A DNA stretch of 45,435 nucleotides from Parabacteroides acidifaciens (GTDB lineage: Bacteria > Bacteroidota > Bacteroidia > Bacteroidales > Tannerellaceae). The translations under genes and the position numbers were made by a program. Below the pieces are notes generated by a model. The model saw nothing but the letters and a program-made list of their open reading frames with translations, ran no database searches and was not told the origin of the DNA. The stretch is taken from the NCBI RefSeq assembly GCF_003363715.1, contig NZ_QREV01000008.1, forward strand, positions 1-45,435, read 5' to 3'. Below, piece after piece: positions 1 to 8,206 of this stretch; position 1 is the stretch's first letter, and every line of letters starts with the position of its first letter.

Positions 1-254
1 TTGCCGGTATCCAGGTCAACCCAACGGCGACGGCGAACGTGAAGGATTAGACTTTTTCCACGCAATGGAAAGTCATGAATAGAGGCAGGAGGATAAAATC
101 CTTTGGATTGAAGATGTTTTCCACTTCGTTCTTCCTCGGATAAATCCTTCTCATCTAAGTATATTAATATAGCTGTTGCTGTGCGATCGGCATGGGTTAC
201 TTCAAAGTAAGTCAATATGCCTTCGGGTAAGAATAGTTCGTAACCTGTTTCCAT
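1..254 (-). CDS. IS transposase helper protein (ISAon1 N-region-like), cut by window edge
   Basis: The minus strand reads openly from an ATG at 254 to the first base of the window, giving 84 residues with no stop. It starts METGYELFLPEGILTYFEV and contains IYLDEK, SKGFYPP, IHDFPLRG and VRRRRW. That series matches my memory of the small N-region protein that precedes the main transposase in ISAon1-like elements of Bacteroides. The basic RRRRW stretch fits DNA binding. The rest of the element would lie left of the window. The same frame stays open upstream to an ATG at 443, so a longer product is formally possible. The family call is from memory. Confidence 0.6.
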   Translation of the reverse strand, partial: METGYELFLPEGILTYFEVTHADRTATAILIYLDEKDLSEEERSGKHLQSKGFYPPASIHDFPLRGKSLILHVRRRRWVDLDTG

Positions 255-443
255 TGAGCAAAAATAATTATTTTTTGCTTTCTCCACAACTTTTCGGGGT
301 GAGCCACTAATGTATCCCCAAGAAAATATCGGGTGAGCCGGAATTTGTTTACGCATTTCATAATCAGCAAATGCCTTAAATGCCTTGAATAATGTATCAA
401 AGCCAATATTATATAGCGATCTTATTTCCATTTCGGGTTCCAT
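255..443 (-). other. Open upstream extension of the IS helper frame, origin unclear
   Basis: From an ATG at 443 the minus strand reads in frame into the IS helper ORF (63 extra residues, including MRKQIPAHPIFSWGYISGSP). The extension may be a host-gene fragment fused to the IS gene, or chance readthrough of the IS end. A different minus frame ends at 422 with a plausible protein tail (DGTRIEWNPKWK, then stop), so two frames overlap here. I do not recognise either product. Confidence 0.3.
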
Positions 444-586
444 TCAATCCTTGTTCCGTCTTCTGAAGAATAGTTACATATCATCCATTGAAAATAACCG
501 ACTCTCTATTTCATATTTGAAAAGGACTTTTTTCTTCAAAGCCTCTATCTTGGGAACCAATAAGTCCGGCTTGAAATATTAATAAT

Positions 587-1166
587 TTGATAAACACCTA
601 TATTCGTGAGGTGTTTATCCCCGAATATGCCAGTAACTTCAACAAAGAACTATCTGCTTTGGATACAAAATTTTACGGTAAGATTCATTTTGATCGTAGC
701 CGTTCAGATAATGAACTGAATATGCACTGTCATTTGATAGTCAGCAAAAAGACCAATCCAATAAAAAGAAGTTATCACCGCTTACCAATCACAAAAGCAC
801 CAAGAGAGGGGTAATCAAAGGTGGTTTGACCGAGTAAACCTCTTTCAACAAACAGAACAGAGTTTTGACAAACTCTTTGGCTACGATTGCCAACTATCTG
901 AATCATTTGAGTATATCAACACCATGAAGAACGGTTCTATATCTGAACAGCTTAAGCTGCAAGGGCAAGAAGCTCAATCCGATGAAAGAATAATAGAAGT
1001 CGATCAGCATAGTAATCAGCAAAGCCTTATTTCTATCGGTTTTAGAAAAGATCAAACATGCGGTTTATTCATTTCTTTCATTTCATAAGAAACAAGCTTT
1101 TCATTCCAATCTAATGAACACATACTCGAACCTAAGAAGAAAAAGAAAAAATCTCCAAGACTATAA
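587..1166 (+). pseudogene. Decayed relaxase/mobilisation protein (MobB/DUF5712-like)
   Basis: This is the remnant of a mobilisation relaxase of the type carried by Bacteroides mobilisable elements, which nicks oriT and pilots transfer. The first frame contains YIREVFIPEYASNFNKE, FYGKIHFDRSRSDNE and the histidine pair in MHCHLIVSKK that fits a metal-binding relaxase core. The reading frame then changes: KLSPLTNHKSTKRGVIKGG is in a second frame (about 768-829), and FDRVNLFQQTEQSFDKLFGY and what follows is in a third (about 828-1088). A lysine-rich tail, EPKKKKKKSPRL, lies in yet another frame and ends at 1166. At least three frame changes plus loss of the N-terminal part make it non-functional. 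The family call is from memory of DUF5712-type relaxases; the frame breaks are seen directly. Confidence 0.7.
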
Positions 1167-1271
1167 TTCACACTAACTATTAAATGATACTATAAAATTG
1201 CTTTAGCATGCTAAAATCAAGTTAGTAAAATATTTGAAGGTAAAGTTATACTGCTTTTTTGTTTTTATTTG

Positions 1272-1279
1272 TATTTTTG
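1272..1279 (+). promoter_or_regulatory. Candidate -7 promoter element of methyltransferase cassette
   Basis: TATTTTTG matches the Bacteroidetes -7 consensus TAnnTTTG. It lies about 100 bases before the methyltransferase ATG, leaving a long leader. No gene was seen in 1167-1377. Confidence 0.4.
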
Positions 1280-1377
1280 TACTCCATAAGTGAACCCCAC
1301 TTACCAGCAAGTCTACTTATAGTAAACTTATTTAACTAATATATCTTAAACAAGTATACATACATTGTAAAAGAAAG

Positions 1378-2631
1378 ATGGCAAAAAACAAATTAAATCA
1401 AGTATACAATATTGACTCTAGACATATTCTTGAATCGATACCGCAAAATATAGAAATCCAAACTACGATCACATCACCACCGTATTTTGACATGAAAGAT
1501 TACGGTTCTGAAAATCAAGTTGGCTATGGACAGATATATGAAGACTACTTGAATGATTTGCAAAACATATTTGGACAAATCTTGAAAATCACAAAAGATG
1601 ATGGTACACTTTGGATTATAATTGATACTTTTAAAAGAAATAATCAAGTAGTTTCTCTACCTTTTGATCTAGCTAATAAACTTAAAGATATAGGTTGGTT
1701 TCTCCAAGATATAATTATTTGGAAAAAAGATAAAACAGTTCCTTGGTCTACAAACGGATTTATGCAAAGAAAATTTGAATACATATTATTCTTTTCAAAG
1801 TCTCCAAAATATAAGTCAAACAAAGATAAAGTAAGAATCTACGACACTTCACAATTAAAAAAATGGTGGGTTAAATATCCAGAAAGATATAATCCAAAAG
1901 GAAAAGCATTAGATGAAATATGGGAATTCCCTATTCCTGTTCAAGGATCTTGGGGAGATGAGTATATTCGCCATTTTTGTCCACTGCCAAAAGAATTAGT
2001 AGCAACCATGGTACAAATAAGCACGGATGAAAATGATATAATATTAGACCCTTTTGCAGGAAGTGGAACAGTGCTATCTCAATCTGCTTATATGAAAAGG
2101 AATTACATTGGATTTGAACTCAATAATGAATATATAAAAATGTTTGAAAATTATCTTAAGCGAACGATAAAAAAATACAGGAAAGAATATGAATTATTGG
2201 AGCAACAAAATAATCAGAGTGACTTTGAGATACAAATTTTGAATTTAAGGGTGTTAAAATATGCCCGTTTACTTATAAATAAAATTGAAGAAGAAACAGC
2301 AAGGGATGATTTTAAAATTTTTGTTACAATAAAAAATAGAAGTAGTAAAAGAAATAAGTCTATAGTTGCTGAATATCAAATTATAGGTGATGCTGAATCG
2401 GATAATATTTTAAAACTTATCAACGAAATTATAGTCAAGCCCCCTTTGTCAAAATTTGGAATAGAAGCAATATTTAAGTGTGTAAAAGAAAATAAAGTAA
2501 AATCCAAAAATGTTTTTGGTTATTCAAAAACAAATTCCTATTCATATATTAAAAATATAGATATGTCATCCCCAAAAGTTAAAGTGATAAGTGATATCTG
2601 TGTTGATTTAAACGAAAAAGATTACGACTAA
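1378..2631 (+). CDS. Beta-class DNA methyltransferase (N4-cytosine/N6-adenine type)
   Basis: A DNA amino-methyltransferase of 417 residues. The catalytic motif IV, TSPPY, is at residues 32-36. The AdoMet-binding motif I, DPFAGSGTV, is at 224-232, preceded by HFCPLPKELV (motif X-like). The order IV then I is that of the beta class, and SPPY is more often seen in N4-cytosine than in N6-adenine enzymes. Residues from about 260 to 417 form a charged C-terminal extension that I do not recognise. The ATG follows a purine-rich AAGAAAG. The stop is 11 bases before the next gene, a DGQHR-domain protein, so the two are almost certainly co-transcribed. The pair is markedly AT-rich and flanked by mobile-element debris, which points to horizontal transfer. 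The target sequence cannot be told from this. No classical restriction gene is adjacent, so this may be part of an unusual restriction or modification-sensing system. Confidence 0.85.
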   Translation: MAKNKLNQVYNIDSRHILESIPQNIEIQTTITSPPYFDMKDYGSENQVGYGQIYEDYLNDLQNIFGQILKITKDDGTLWIIIDTFKRNNQVVSLPFDLANKLKDIGWFLQDIIIWKKDKTVPWSTNGFMQRKFEYILFFSKSPKYKSNKDKVRIYDTSQLKKWWVKYPERYNPKGKALDEIWEFPIPVQGSWGDEYIRHFCPLPKELVATMVQISTDENDIILDPFAGSGTVLSQSAYMKRNYIGFELNNEYIKMFENYLKRTIKKYRKEYELLEQQNNQSDFEIQILNLRVLKYARLLINKIEEETARDDFKIFVTIKNRSSKRNKSIVAEYQIIGDAESDNILKLINEIIVKPPLSKFGIEAIFKCVKENKVKSKNVFGYSKTNSYSYIKNIDMSSPKVKVISDICVDLNEKDYD

Positions 2632-2642
2632 AGACTTCCACT

Positions 2643-4418
2643 ATGGCAAAGAAAAATACAAAGAAAAACAAAAAAAAACTCTCTTCTGTCGAAATTTATC
2701 AACGCAACGAGCAACGAAATCAGAAAAAAGAGATATGCGATATTCTTAAAAATATAGGTTTCGATAAGCTGTCTTACATTGATGGTAAAGAATTTAATTA
2801 TGAAGGGAGAACATCGGAATTAGATGATATATTTATATTTGAGAATGTTATTTTGTTAACAGAATACACCATTGGAGATCCTCATTTATTAAAGAAAAGT
2901 ATTTTCTATAATAGAGTTAACAGTGATAAAAAGGCCTTCATAAATTTTATGCTGCAAGAAGAAAAACTTAGCAGTTTTAAAAAGTATTACCAAGATAATA
3001 TAAAAGATAAATATTCCATTAATCAGTTAAGAGTAAAGATCTTATATTGCTCTAAAAAAAGCATATCAGAAGAACATAAAAATGTTGTTAATGATGTGAT
3101 TTACTTTGATTATCATGTAGTACAATATTTCAAAAGTTTGACAAAAGTAATAAAAAGATCAAGTAAATACGAATTCTTAGAATTTATAGGTATCCCATTT
3201 AACGAATTTGGTGAAAATATTTTAGGATCAGGACATATTTCCATCAATAAATTCTCAGGACATATTTTGCCAGAAGAAAAAAGTTCTTTTAAAGAAGGTT
3301 ATAAAATTGTATCTTTTTATATTGATGCTGAATCATTAATAAAAAGAGCTTATGTTTTACGCCAAGAAGGTTGGAGAGAAAAAGATAACATAGGCTACTA
3401 CCAAAGAATGTTCGAAGCAAAAAAAATATCAAGTATGAGAAAGTATTTGACAGAAAATAGCAGAGTTTTTATAAACAATATTATTTCTACAATTGCAGAA
3501 AACCAAATTAAACTATTTGATCGCAAAGGAAATCCTATTATAATAAATGATAAAGGTGAATTTGAAGGAGATAATGCTTCTACAAATGTAACTCCGGCTT
3601 TGATAGAGATTAATGATGAGTGTAATATTATAGGACTAATTGATGGTCAACATAGAACCTATGCTTATCATGAAGGAGATGATATCTACGAATCTCATAT
3701 TGCCAAACTGAGAAAGATACAAAATTTATTAGTTACTGGAATTTTATTTCCTCAAAAGGAAAGTAAAGAAAGTCGATTAAAATTTGAAGCTAATCTATTT
3801 TTAGAAATTAACCTAAACCAGACCAAAGTAAAGCCTAAATTGCAACAAGAGATAGAATTAATGATTACTCCATTCTCAAATGTCGCTATAGGTAAAAGAA
3901 TTTTAAAAGGGCTTAATTCGAATGGTCCATTAAGTAATTTAATTGAGCAATACTCTTTTGAAAAGGGTAAAATTAAAACGGCTTCAATTGTTAGTTTTGG
4001 TTTAAAGCCATTAATTAAACTTGATGACATAAAAAGTAACGATAGTTTATATAGCTTATGGAAAAATCAAAACAAAGCTATGCTAAAAGAAAGTAAATCA
4101 GAAGAATATCAAATCCTGAATGAATATATTTGTTTTTGCATTACGAAAATAAGAGATCTTTTAATTGCCTTTAAATCTGAATTAAGCTCAGATAAATGGG
4201 AAACATATACTCCTCGAAATCCTAATGGAATATTAACTGTTACATTTATAAATGGAGTGTTAAATGTATTAAGATTACTAATTGAGAATAATAAAATATC
4301 AGATGTTCAAAGCTATAAAGAGAAATTAAAAGATATCGATAAATTTGACTTTAAAAAATACAAGTCTAGTCAATATAGAAAAATGGGAAAAGATATATAT
4401 GCAAGATATTTTGAATAA
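2643..4418 (+). CDS. DGQHR-domain (DndB-like) protein with nuclease-like N-terminus
   Basis: A 591-residue protein with the signature DGQHRTYAYHEGDD at about 334-347, followed by FLEINLNQTKVKP. This defines the DGQHR family, which includes DndB, the regulator of DNA phosphorothioation, and DpdB of the 7-deazaguanine DNA systems. After a lysine-rich start, residues 30-165 look like a separate alpha/beta domain: GRTSELDDIFIF (56-66), then VILLTEYT (69-76), then VKILYCSK and DVIYFDYH. The spacing resembles a PD-(D/E)XK core (D61 or D62, then E74-x-T76), but threonine stands where the catalytic lysine is expected. The nuclease idea is therefore an inference and activity is uncertain. The gene sits 11 bases after the methyltransferase and is equally AT-rich. 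No dndCDE, dpd or brx genes are visible, so it appears to work as a two-gene unit. Confidence 0.8.
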   Translation: MAKKNTKKNKKKLSSVEIYQRNEQRNQKKEICDILKNIGFDKLSYIDGKEFNYEGRTSELDDIFIFENVILLTEYTIGDPHLLKKSIFYNRVNSDKKAFINFMLQEEKLSSFKKYYQDNIKDKYSINQLRVKILYCSKKSISEEHKNVVNDVIYFDYHVVQYFKSLTKVIKRSSKYEFLEFIGIPFNEFGENILGSGHISINKFSGHILPEEKSSFKEGYKIVSFYIDAESLIKRAYVLRQEGWREKDNIGYYQRMFEAKKISSMRKYLTENSRVFINNIISTIAENQIKLFDRKGNPIIINDKGEFEGDNASTNVTPALIEINDECNIIGLIDGQHRTYAYHEGDDIYESHIAKLRKIQNLLVTGILFPQKESKESRLKFEANLFLEINLNQTKVKPKLQQEIELMITPFSNVAIGKRILKGLNSNGPLSNLIEQYSFEKGKIKTASIVSFGLKPLIKLDDIKSNDSLYSLWKNQNKAMLKESKSEEYQILNEYICFCITKIRDLLIAFKSELSSDKWETYTPRNPNGILTVTFINGVLNVLRLLIENNKISDVQSYKEKLKDIDKFDFKKYKSSQYRKMGKDIYARYFE

Positions 4419-4700
4419 ATGCCACATGATTCAATGAAAGTTGTATTTTTTTTAATGATTATTTGATCTGTTTTTGATATTTCATTTTGGCTTTTTAAAA
4501 TTATTATTTCTCATAAGAGATTTTAAGCTATCTTTGTCCTCAGTATTCTCCATGAGCAAACTACTGCAAAAGTACATGGCAAATTAGTGGGATATTCATG
4601 GGATATGCCTGAAGTTAAAATATAAAGTTTTAAATATCAGTATGGTAACTCTGTTGAGAGAATCCCAGGCGGATCACTGAAAACAAAAGAAAAATCAAGC
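4419..4700. other. AT-rich intergenic stretch, no gene seen
   Basis: Between the DGQHR gene and the terminator I see no convincing coding frame or RNA gene. The sequence around 4575-4680 looks less AT-rich and could be the edge of an older insertion, but no attachment-site repeat was identified. Confidence 0.4.
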
Positions 4701-4744
4701 AAAGAGGTTGTATTAAAATACTGGCACAACCTCTTTCTTTTTTA
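4701..4744 (+). terminator. Rho-independent terminator after the MTase/DGQHR cassette
   Basis: An 11-bp perfect stem (AAAGAGGTTGT at 4701-4711 with ACAACCTCTTT at 4726-4736) is followed by CTTTTTTTA. It is nearly 300 bases past the DGQHR stop, so it may belong to a lost gene. Confidence 0.75.
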
Positions 4745-4894
4745 GTAGGTAACAGACTATGTTTAAAAAAACATAAAAATTTATTTTGTTTGTTGACGGA
4801 TGTAGTTTGTCTTGCGATCTCTCATTTGAGAAAGAAGTATTTGATAATAATACAGAAAAACAGATATACGTTTTAACAGTATGAAGTATTTAGC

Positions 4895-5059
4895 ATGGAT
4901 AAATTTAATGAGGGTGAGAGGATTGATACCGCAAGGTTAGAAAAACTATTTCTCGAAAAAGGCACATTGAAAGTGCTTAAGAAAAATGAATATATGGTTT
5001 GTCAAAACGATAAAATGCTCCTTAAAAAATTAGAGGTAAAGCCTGTGGTAGAGGTTTGA
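4895..5059 (+). pseudogene. N-terminal stump of a Crp/Fnr-family regulator
   Basis: A 54-residue frame begins MDKFNEGERIDTARLEKLFL and continues through LKKNEYMVCQNDK. This resembles the start of the cyclic-nucleotide-binding domain of Bacteroidetes Crp/Fnr regulators, where a helix is followed by a 'gel..l.kge.l...g' strand pattern. It stops at 5059, long before the end of a normal domain (about 110 residues) and without the helix-turn-helix. It is probably a truncated remnant, in keeping with the mobile debris around it. The family call rests on a short match. Confidence 0.45.
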
Positions 5060-5143
5060 TAAAATACTCATCCCTATGGAGTATTGAGTAAATTATATAT
5101 GAATGATATTCAAATATATATATAACAGCGGAAAATGATATAT

Positions 5144-5206
5144 AACCCTATGCCTTACGGCTTCCACCCCATAGCTTTATCCCTCCTAACCCTATGGGTT
5201 ACGGCT
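5144..5206. repeat. 19-bp direct repeat at the 3' end of the SDR operon
   Basis: AACCCTATG-CCT-TACGGCT at 5144-5162 recurs as AACCCTATG-GGT-TACGGCT at 5188-5206, 44 bases apart. The right copy overlaps the SDR stop codon. It also contains the palindrome AACCCTATGGGTT, so it could form a small hairpin at the transcript end. Confidence 0.6.
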
Positions 5207-6068
5207 CGCCAAGTGGCACAAAAGAATCTTTATCTCGTTTCCCTGGTTTCAATGGTCCGTAGAAAAAAGATGCCGTTGCACCACCGTCTATCAGAAAATC
5301 TGCACCGGTAATGAATGCCCCTTTGTCATTCATCAGAAGCTCTGCAACATTAGCTACTTCATCTGCTGTTCCCGGACGGCCTGCGGGACATTTGGCAAAC
5401 ATATTCTGATAGAAATCTCCTCTTGGTCCATTAAATTCATCTAATGCCAGTGGAGTCACTATGATTCCTGGAGAAATAGAATTTATTCGCGCTCCTTTTT
5501 CTCCCCATTTCACAGCTTCCGCCATGACACGTTTCACGTTGCAACGTTTCGCTATCTGGTAGGCGTGTAACGTATCTTTAATGTTTTTGGGTTGCAGTAC
5601 TTCGAGTTTCAGTAGTTTTTCCGTTGGTGTGAGAGCTAATTGTTCATCTACTTCCGGAATGAGAGCCGGCATACGGTGTCCGGATTGGCTGGAGATAGTT
5701 ATACCTACACCCTCTTCCTTTATTACTTTACCAATTTCTTCTAATAATACAGCTGTTCCGTATAAATCGACTTTCAAGATGGTCTCTATTGATGCCTGAC
5801 TGGGTGAAACGCCTGCGGCATTAATCAACATTGAAACTTCTCCATACTTCAATGCTTCTGCAATCATCGAAAGAACAGACGAACGGGATGAAAGATCCAT
5901 TTGTATGGCAACCGCATCAAAACCGGCTTCGTTCATGATCCTTGCAATGGCTTTGGCATGCTCCACATTTTTATCTCCAATTACTATTTTCTTTCCATAA
6001 CCCATACGGCGTGCAATTGCCATACCTATCTGACCTGCACCAGTCAAAATCATAACTTCTTTTTTCAT
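5199..6068 (-). CDS. Short-chain dehydrogenase/reductase (SDR)
   Basis: An NAD(P)-dependent oxidoreductase of the classical SDR fold, about 289 residues from the chosen start MKKEVMIL. The dinucleotide-binding TGAGQIGMAIA lies at the N-terminus, NAAGVSP marks the end of strand 4, TISSQSG carries the likely catalytic serine, and AYQIAKR supplies the YxxxK pair. SPGIIVTPL follows as expected. The C-terminus GADFLIDGG is typical. The ATG at 6068 overlaps the flavodoxin stop (ATGA), which suggests translational coupling; the frame is open seven codons further upstream, but that start would lie inside the flavodoxin gene. It is the last gene of the redox operon. The substrate is unknown. Confidence 0.85.
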   Translation of the reverse strand: MKKEVMILTGAGQIGMAIARRMGYGKKIVIGDKNVEHAKAIARIMNEAGFDAVAIQMDLSSRSSVLSMIAEALKYGEVSMLINAAGVSPSQASIETILKVDLYGTAVLLEEIGKVIKEEGVGITISSQSGHRMPALIPEVDEQLALTPTEKLLKLEVLQPKNIKDTLHAYQIAKRCNVKRVMAEAVKWGEKGARINSISPGIIVTPLALDEFNGPRGDFYQNMFAKCPAGRPGTADEVANVAELLMNDKGAFITGADFLIDGGATASFFYGPLKPGKRDKDSFVPLGEP

Positions 6069-6745
6069 AAATCTTGTTCTTTCAGCCATTTTACCACATC
6101 TTCCTTAGCTTTGGGTACACTTCCTGCGGAAATGGACGGCCCTTTAATCACTTTTGCATTCTTTTCCATTGTGGCTATCGTTTCCACCGATTGCGAGAAA
6201 CGACTTCCTCCGTGGGTGACAAACGGAATAATGGTTTTTCCGCTGAAATCATATTCATCGAAAAAAGAATAAATAGCCATCGGCATATCGTACCACCAAT
6301 TGGGATAGCCAACGAAGATGATGTCATAATCCTCCAGGTTTTTGATATGTGTTGTCAGCTTGGGATGCTGTTTGGCTTCCGCTTCCTTTTTAGCTGCATC
6401 GATCAATGCCTTATGGGGAGCCGGATAGGTGCGCTCGGTTTTGATGGCAAACAAATCTCCTCCGGTTGCTTCACTGATAATATGCGCTATGTATTCCGTA
6501 TTACCGTAAAGTCTGCCGTTTGAGATGACACGGCTGGCACCTGTCTTAGCATCCGTTCCATCCGGTTCGGGCCATGTAAAGTAAGTTACCAACACTTTAC
6601 CTCCTGCTTGTACAGTGGTAGTGTTCTCAACGATGGCAGATTCCATAGGCATTTCCTGATTTCTTGTTTCTGCATGAACCCATAATAAGGTGGAACCCAA
6701 CAGTGCTACTGCTACAATTCCTACTTTCTGATAAATCTTTGTCAT
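6065..6745 (-). CDS. Exported flavodoxin-family protein
   Basis: A 226-residue protein with an N-terminal hydrophobic signal (VGIVAVALLGSTLLWVHAE) followed by a flavodoxin-like fold. GKVLVTYFTWP is the first strand with the FMN phosphate loop region, DYDIIFVGYPNWWYDMP is the conserved FMN-contacting segment, and IIPFVTHGGSRF is the third. This matches the flavodoxin_4-type proteins common next to aldo/keto reductases in Bacteroidetes. Export suggests electron transfer outside the cytoplasm, in line with the Tat-signal reductase and membrane polyferredoxin upstream. The stop overlaps the SDR start. The gap to the upstream aldo/keto reductase is 38 bases, so all four genes form one operon. Confidence 0.85.
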   Translation of the reverse strand: MTKIYQKVGIVAVALLGSTLLWVHAETRNQEMPMESAIVENTTTVQAGGKVLVTYFTWPEPDGTDAKTGASRVISNGRLYGNTEYIAHIISEATGGDLFAIKTERTYPAPHKALIDAAKKEAEAKQHPKLTTHIKNLEDYDIIFVGYPNWWYDMPMAIYSFFDEYDFSGKTIIPFVTHGGSRFSQSVETIATMEKNAKVIKGPSISAGSVPKAKEDVVKWLKEQDL

Positions 6746-6783
6746 ATTGTTTTCTATTTATGTGTATTGCTATCTATTTTATA

Positions 6784-8190
6784 TTATATCGTACCTTGTT
6801 TTAACTGTTCCACAAACTGGTCTATGCGTTGCAACTGCTCCGGTATCTGTATGTTTTGCGGACAGTGGAGCGAGCATTGGTTACACCCGATACAGTGGTT
6901 GGCCTGCCGCAAACGGGGTACGCTCCGGTCATACCCCACAAGGAAAGCACGGCGTGCCTTGCGGTAGTTTTCGTCCTGGCTGCTTTCGGGCACATTCCCT
7001 TCGTTTACGCACCGGTTATAATGCAGCAGAATCGCCGGAATGTCAATACCATACGGGCATGGCATACAGTATTTACAGTCGTTGCAAGGTACGGTAGGGT
7101 ATTTCAACATCAGTTGCGCCGTATCTTCCAAAAACGCCTTGTCATCATCGGTCAAGGGTTTCAAAGGTGCATAGGTCCGCAGGTTATCCTGCAAATGTTC
7201 CATATAGGTCATACCGCTAAGGACAGTCAGTACACCGGGCCATGTCCCGGCAAATCGGAATGCCCAGGAGGCGACGCTACTTTCCGGTTCACGCTGTTTG
7301 AGCAGGGAGATGATATGTGTCGGGACATTGGACAGACGACCGCCCAACAACGGCTCCATGATGATGGCCGGAATGCCTCGCTTGGTCAGTTCGCCATACA
7401 GGTATTCCGCATCCGTGTTTCGCGGATTGGTTTCTTTCGCATGCTTCCAATCCACATAATTCAATTGTATCTGTACGAAATTCCATTGGAATTCATCATG
7501 ACGGGAAAGCAGGTAATCGAATACCTCTATATCGCCATGATAAGAGAAGCCGAGATTACGGATTCGTCCGGCTTCCCGTTCGCGAACCAGGAAGTCGAGC
7601 ATGCCATTATCCAGATACCGTCCCTTCAGCGCTTCCATGCCTCCCATACCGATGCCGTGCAACAACAGGTAGTCGATGTAGTCTACTTGCAGCTCTTTGA
7701 ATGAATTGCGGTACATGGCCATGGATGCTTCACGGCTCCAGGTAGCGGGCGAAAAGTTAGAAAGTTTGGTCGCTATAAAATAGCTGTCACGCGGATGCCG
7801 GCTCAAGGCTATACCCATGGCGTGCTCGGAGCGTCCTTTGCAATAGGCAGGGGAGGTATCAAAATAATTGACACCATGTGCCAGGGCGTAATCCGTCAGG
7901 TGATTCACCATCTCCTGGTCTATCTCGTCGGCTCCCTCTCCGGCATCGGGGGTGCTTATTGTCGGCAAACGCATACATCCATATCCTAAGAGCGACACCT
8001 TGTCGCCGGTGGAAGGATTGGTGCGGTAAGTCATTTTGTCGGTCGGAATTTCACCTGTGGCCGTACCTTCGGGAGTCAGGTTCTGATTTATATCTCCACA
8101 ACCATACAGAGTGGCGGTGGAGGCAGCAGCTCCTGTTCCAAGGACTTTCAGGAAACTGCGGCGGTTCATTTCTTTTCGTTTCTTTTCCAT
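6784..8190 (-). CDS. Tat-exported aldo/keto reductase with C-terminal 4Fe-4S ferredoxin domain
   Basis: A 468-residue protein from the start MEKKRKEMNRRSFLK. The RRSFLK twin-arginine motif, the hydrophobic stretch and LYGCG (a possible lipobox) suggest Tat export and perhaps lipid anchoring. The TIM-barrel aldo/keto reductase core shows FDTSPAY with the catalytic tyrosine, IATKLS and LLHGIG. Near the C-terminus, CNDCKYCMPCPYGIDIP and CIGCNQCSLHCP give two cysteine clusters for 4Fe-4S centres. I chose the ATG at 8190 because the frame upstream overlaps the polyferredoxin gene, leaving a 16-base gap. The protein probably takes electrons from the polyferredoxin or flavodoxin to reduce a carbonyl compound outside the cytoplasm; the substrate is unknown. 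Confidence 0.9.
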   Translation of the reverse strand: MEKKRKEMNRRSFLKVLGTGAAASTATLYGCGDINQNLTPEGTATGEIPTDKMTYRTNPSTGDKVSLLGYGCMRLPTISTPDAGEGADEIDQEMVNHLTDYALAHGVNYFDTSPAYCKGRSEHAMGIALSRHPRDSYFIATKLSNFSPATWSREASMAMYRNSFKELQVDYIDYLLLHGIGMGGMEALKGRYLDNGMLDFLVREREAGRIRNLGFSYHGDIEVFDYLLSRHDEFQWNFVQIQLNYVDWKHAKETNPRNTDAEYLYGELTKRGIPAIIMEPLLGGRLSNVPTHIISLLKQREPESSVASWAFRFAGTWPGVLTVLSGMTYMEHLQDNLRTYAPLKPLTDDDKAFLEDTAQLMLKYPTVPCNDCKYCMPCPYGIDIPAILLHYNRCVNEGNVPESSQDENYRKARRAFLVGYDRSVPRLRQANHCIGCNQCSLHCPQNIQIPEQLQRIDQFVEQLKQGTI

Positions 8191-8206
8191 AATCTTCTTT
8201 TTTTCA

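Noticed and set aside
1378-4418. Complete Dnd, Dpd or BREX system
   Set aside because: Only a methyltransferase and a DGQHR protein are present; no DndC/D/E, Tgt-like, BrxC or PglZ motifs were found.
4419-4700. Integrase attachment site or tRNA remnant
   Set aside because: No cloverleaf, no direct repeat pair and no integrase gene could be identified.
6829-7704. Long plus-strand open frame
   Set aside because: Opposite-strand shadow of the aldo/keto reductase, which has clear motifs; the plus-strand product resembles nothing.
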